From: JAZDLC01 sp043802345
GTDB lineage: Bacteria > Planctomycetota > B15-G4 > JADJEK01
Assembly: GCA_043802345.1 (NCBI GenBank)
Contig: JAZDLC010000370.1
Location: forward strand, 1-9,237
DNA: 9,237 nucleotides
Direction of reading: 5' to 3'
Shown in pieces: positions 7,614 through 9,237 of this stretch (position 1 is its first letter; each line of letters begins with the position of its first letter). A model generated the notes under the pieces. It searched no databases and was not told the DNA's origin. It saw only the letters and a program-made list of their open reading frames with translations. A program made the translations under genes and the position numbers.

Positions 7614-7625
7614 TCCCTTCGGGAC
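7613..7625. repeat. Short hairpin GTCCC-TTC-GGGAC
   Basis: A perfect 5-base inverted repeat with a TTC loop sits directly between the end of repeat copy 1 and the GAGTAC tandem array. GTAC tetramers flank it on both sides (7608-7611 and 7629-7632) and could extend the stem across a small internal loop. There is no T tract, so a terminator role is only a possibility. Confidence 0.45.
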
Positions 7626-7626
7626 T

Positions 7627-7646
7627 GAGTACGAGTACGAGTACGA
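7627..7646. repeat. Tandem GAGTAC array
   Basis: Three perfect head-to-tail copies of the hexamer GAGTAC occupy 7627-7644, followed by GA. The same hexamer forms part of the right arms of both inverted repeats and appears again at 7806-7811, next to the dihydroorotase stop codon. Each GTAC is self-complementary, so the array can pair with itself or with the GTACTC arms nearby. Confidence 0.8.
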
Positions 7647-7735
7647 AACGCACGTTCCGTTGCCTCTGTCATCGAGTCGCGGGAATACTGACAGCAGGCA
7701 CGCCAGAGAGGGATTGATGGCAAGCACACGACGCG

Positions 7736-7793
7736 ATTCGTACTCGAATCGAGGAAGGCTCACCTACATGGCGGGATTCGAGCACGAGTACCG
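7736..7793. repeat. Imperfect inverted repeat, copy 2
   Basis: Bases 7736-7750 pair with 7775-7789 over 15 positions with one mismatch and one G-T pair, around a 24-base loop. The segment 7738-7793 (56 bases) has the same left end TCGTACTCGAATCG and nearly the same right end (CGAGCACGAGTACCG) as 7559-7613 (55 bases), while the central sequences differ. The left arm alone also forms a small hairpin, CGATTCG-TACT-CGAATCG (7734-7751). Conserved arms with a diverged loop suggest that the structure is what is kept. Confidence 0.75.
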
Positions 7794-7812
7794 ATAGACC
7801 GCTACGAGTACC

Positions 7813-9087
7813 CTAGGATACGGAGTAGACCAGCTTCCCCGCGACGTATGTCCGCTCCACCCGCGCCGGCAGCTCGAACCCGACGTACGGCGAGACGCTC
7901 GCCTTCGACAGGAAGTCTTCCGGGCCGGGGGTCCAGCGATGCCGGTCGTCCACGAGCACCATGTCCGCCTGGTCCCCCACTTCGAGCGAGCCGGTCCCCG
8001 GTAGCCCGAAAATGCGGGAAGGCGCGCCGCAGCAGCGTTCCAGCAGCGCCGGCAGGTCCAGGACTCCCTGCTCGAGCAGATGGAACAGCAACGGGAGGAA
8101 GAAATCGATCGTCGAGATCCCCGACGGATTCTGCTGGAACGCGGACATCTTCTCCTCGGGAAGGTGCGGCGCGTGGTCGGTCTCGATCACGTCAATGATT
8201 CCTTCGCGCACCCCCTCCCTGAGCCGTGTCCGGTCGAGGTTGCTCTTGATGGAAGGGTTGCACTTCAGGACGCCGCCCCGCCTGACCACATCCTCGTCGG
8301 TAAAGATCAGATAATGAGGGCAGGTCGCCCCCGTGACGTTCAATCCCCTCTGCTTGGCGTCCGCCAGCAGGTCGACGGCTCCCGCCGTGGAGAGATGGAA
8401 CAGATGGATGCGCGCTCCCGTCGTTTCTGACAGCCGGATGACCCGCTCGACCGCCTTCACCTCCGCCGCCGGCGGCCGGGCGCGACTCCAGTCCCTGGCT
8501 CCTCCGGCCGCGTGCAGCTCCATGCCCCGATTGATCAGACTCCGATCCTCGGCATGCACCACGATCACCTTGCCGAGCCTGGCCGCTTCCTGGAAGACCG
8601 CCCTCAGCACCTCATCGGAGTCGATGCCGTCGTCTCCGTGAGAGGGGGCCAGGAAGAGCTTGATGCCGACCACCAGATCCGCCAGTTCACCGAGGCGGTT
8701 CGCGGCGAGCGGCGTGGCGTTCGCATACAGCCCCACGTTCGCGCGGGCGAGCGGCCGGATCAGCTTCAGCTTCCGCTCCACCGCCTCACGACTCTCCATC
8801 AGGGGAGGGTTGTTCTGGATCTCGAAGACGGTCGTGACTCCCCCGTGGGTCGCCGCTCGGGTGCCGCTCGCGAAGTCCTCCTTCTGTTCCTTGCCGGGTT
8901 GGCGGAAATGAACGTGATCATCCACCAGCCCCGGAAGGAGGAGACGGCCTCGCCCGTCCACTTCCTCCAGGGCCGGGGCGACCTCTTCGGCGATCTCGGT
9001 GATTCGCCCCCCATCCACGGCGACCTCCAGGTCAAGGAGGGTGCTCGAGGTGAAGGCCCTTACATTCCTGAAGGCAAGCTCGTGCAT
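7813..9087 (-). CDS. pyrC: Dihydroorotase-family amidohydrolase
   Basis: A 424-residue cyclic amidohydrolase, the usual length for a class I dihydroorotase, which interconverts carbamoyl-aspartate and dihydroorotate in pyrimidine synthesis. 'GLVDDHVHFRQPGKEQKEDF' carries metal ligands His58 and His60 and the substrate arginine Arg62. 'VVGIKLFLAPS' supplies Lys143, the position of the carboxylated bridging lysine. 'VVHAED' gives His178, 'LFHLSTAGAV' His231, and 'IETDHAPHLPEEK' the catalytic Asp304. The DDxVHFRxPG form and the lysine resemble the Bacteroidetes-type and CAD-type enzymes rather than the aspartate-bridged Bacillus type. Two substrate-loop motifs deviate: EIQNNPP where MPNTNP is usual, and NPSIK where NPPLR is usual. 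Allantoinase or another hydantoinase-like activity is therefore possible, and no other pyrimidine gene is visible. ATG 9087 has only a weak upstream GAGAA. It lies 41 bases after the phosphatase gene on the same strand. Confidence 0.78.
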   Translation of the reverse strand: MHELAFRNVRAFTSSTLLDLEVAVDGGRITEIAEEVAPALEEVDGRGRLLLPGLVDDHVHFRQPGKEQKEDFASGTRAATHGGVTTVFEIQNNPPLMESREAVERKLKLIRPLARANVGLYANATPLAANRLGELADLVVGIKLFLAPSHGDDGIDSDEVLRAVFQEAARLGKVIVVHAEDRSLINRGMELHAAGGARDWSRARPPAAEVKAVERVIRLSETTGARIHLFHLSTAGAVDLLADAKQRGLNVTGATCPHYLIFTDEDVVRRGGVLKCNPSIKSNLDRTRLREGVREGIIDVIETDHAPHLPEEKMSAFQQNPSGISTIDFFLPLLFHLLEQGVLDLPALLERCCGAPSRIFGLPGTGSLEVGDQADMVLVDDRHRWTPGPEDFLSKASVSPYVGFELPARVERTYVAGKLVYSVS

Positions 9088-9128
9088 GGTTCTCGGCCAG
9101 GGGGATCGGGCGGAGCGCGCTCCGCGTA

Positions 9129-9237
9129 TCAGGTCGCTCGCAGCACCACCATCGTCAGATCATCATTGGCGGGGGCGCCGCCGGTGAACGACAGCACCTG
9201 TTCGTCGACCGCCTTGATCAGGTCGCCGGCGGACAAG
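9129..9237 (-). CDS. SpoIIE/PP2C-type serine phosphatase, C-terminal fragment
   Basis: The minus strand from the window edge to a TGA at 9131-9129 encodes the last 35 residues of a protein, ending 'GGAPANDDLTMVVLRAT'. The DDLT-(M/L)-VV-(L/V)-R ending is the typical C-terminus of SpoIIE/RsbU-type PP2C phosphatases, where the two Asp residues belong to the metal-binding active site. These enzymes remove phosphate from serine or threonine on anti-sigma-factor antagonists and similar switch proteins. The N-terminal sensor part lies outside the window, so the signal cannot be judged. With 41 bases to the dihydroorotase start, the two genes probably share a transcript. Confidence 0.8.
   Translation of the reverse strand, partial: LSAGDLIKAVDEQVLSFTGGAPANDDLTMVVLRAT

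Noticed and set aside
4754..7729. A 991-codon open frame on the minus strand opposite polA.
   Set aside because: Its translation is His/Arg/Leu/Gly/Val-rich without domains and is the mirror of the well-supported polA frame; long antisense frames are expected at high GC.
7556..7813. A CRISPR array as explanation for the repeats after polA.
   Set aside because: The repeats are two inverted-arm elements and one hexamer array, not regularly spaced direct repeats with unique spacers, and no cas gene is visible.

Overview
The window is a stretch of GC-rich bacterial chromosome carrying mostly housekeeping-type genes: DNA polymerase I and a dihydroorotase, with signalling and envelope genes around them. 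Nothing seen marks a phage, plasmid or insertion sequence. The organism cannot be named from the sequence alone. A DUF1573-like protein, a sulfatase-like lipoprotein, a kinase-fold membrane protein and a lysine-type dihydroorotase together would fit an environmental lineage such as Planctomycetota, Acidobacteriota or a related candidate phylum. That is inference only.

Layout: (1) 1-1804, plus strand: the C-terminal end of a DUF1573-like beta-sandwich protein runs directly into a sulfatase-superfamily lipoprotein. The second gene has no ATG/GTG/TTG that would preserve its N-terminus, and appears to start at a CTG overlapping the previous stop codon. (2) 1929-4667, minus strand: a small membrane-anchored TPR protein, a possible 65-residue cysteine-rich protein in a locally AT-richer gap, and a 544-residue membrane protein. 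The cytoplasmic part of that protein looks like a protein kinase that has lost its catalytic residues. (3) 4742-7528, plus strand: a full-length polA, divergent from the pseudokinase gene. It has intact 5' nuclease, proofreading exonuclease and polymerase motifs. (4) 7529-7812: a convergent gap holding two copies of a roughly 55-base imperfect inverted repeat, with a GAGTAC tandem array and a short hairpin between them. (5) 7813-9237, minus strand: a dihydroorotase-family amidohydrolase preceded by the C-terminal tail of a SpoIIE/PP2C-type serine phosphatase, probably one transcription unit.

How the genes work together: the first pair is probably one translationally coupled unit acting outside the cytoplasm. 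PolA and the dihydroorotase serve DNA repair/replication and pyrimidine synthesis and have no evident direct link. The pseudokinase and the phosphatase fragment both suggest regulation by phosphorylation, but they lie several kilobases apart and nothing shows that they interact. The points most worth a second look are the repeat pair after polA, the catalytically dead kinase domain, and the threonine-for-cysteine active site in the sulfatase-like protein with its unusual start.
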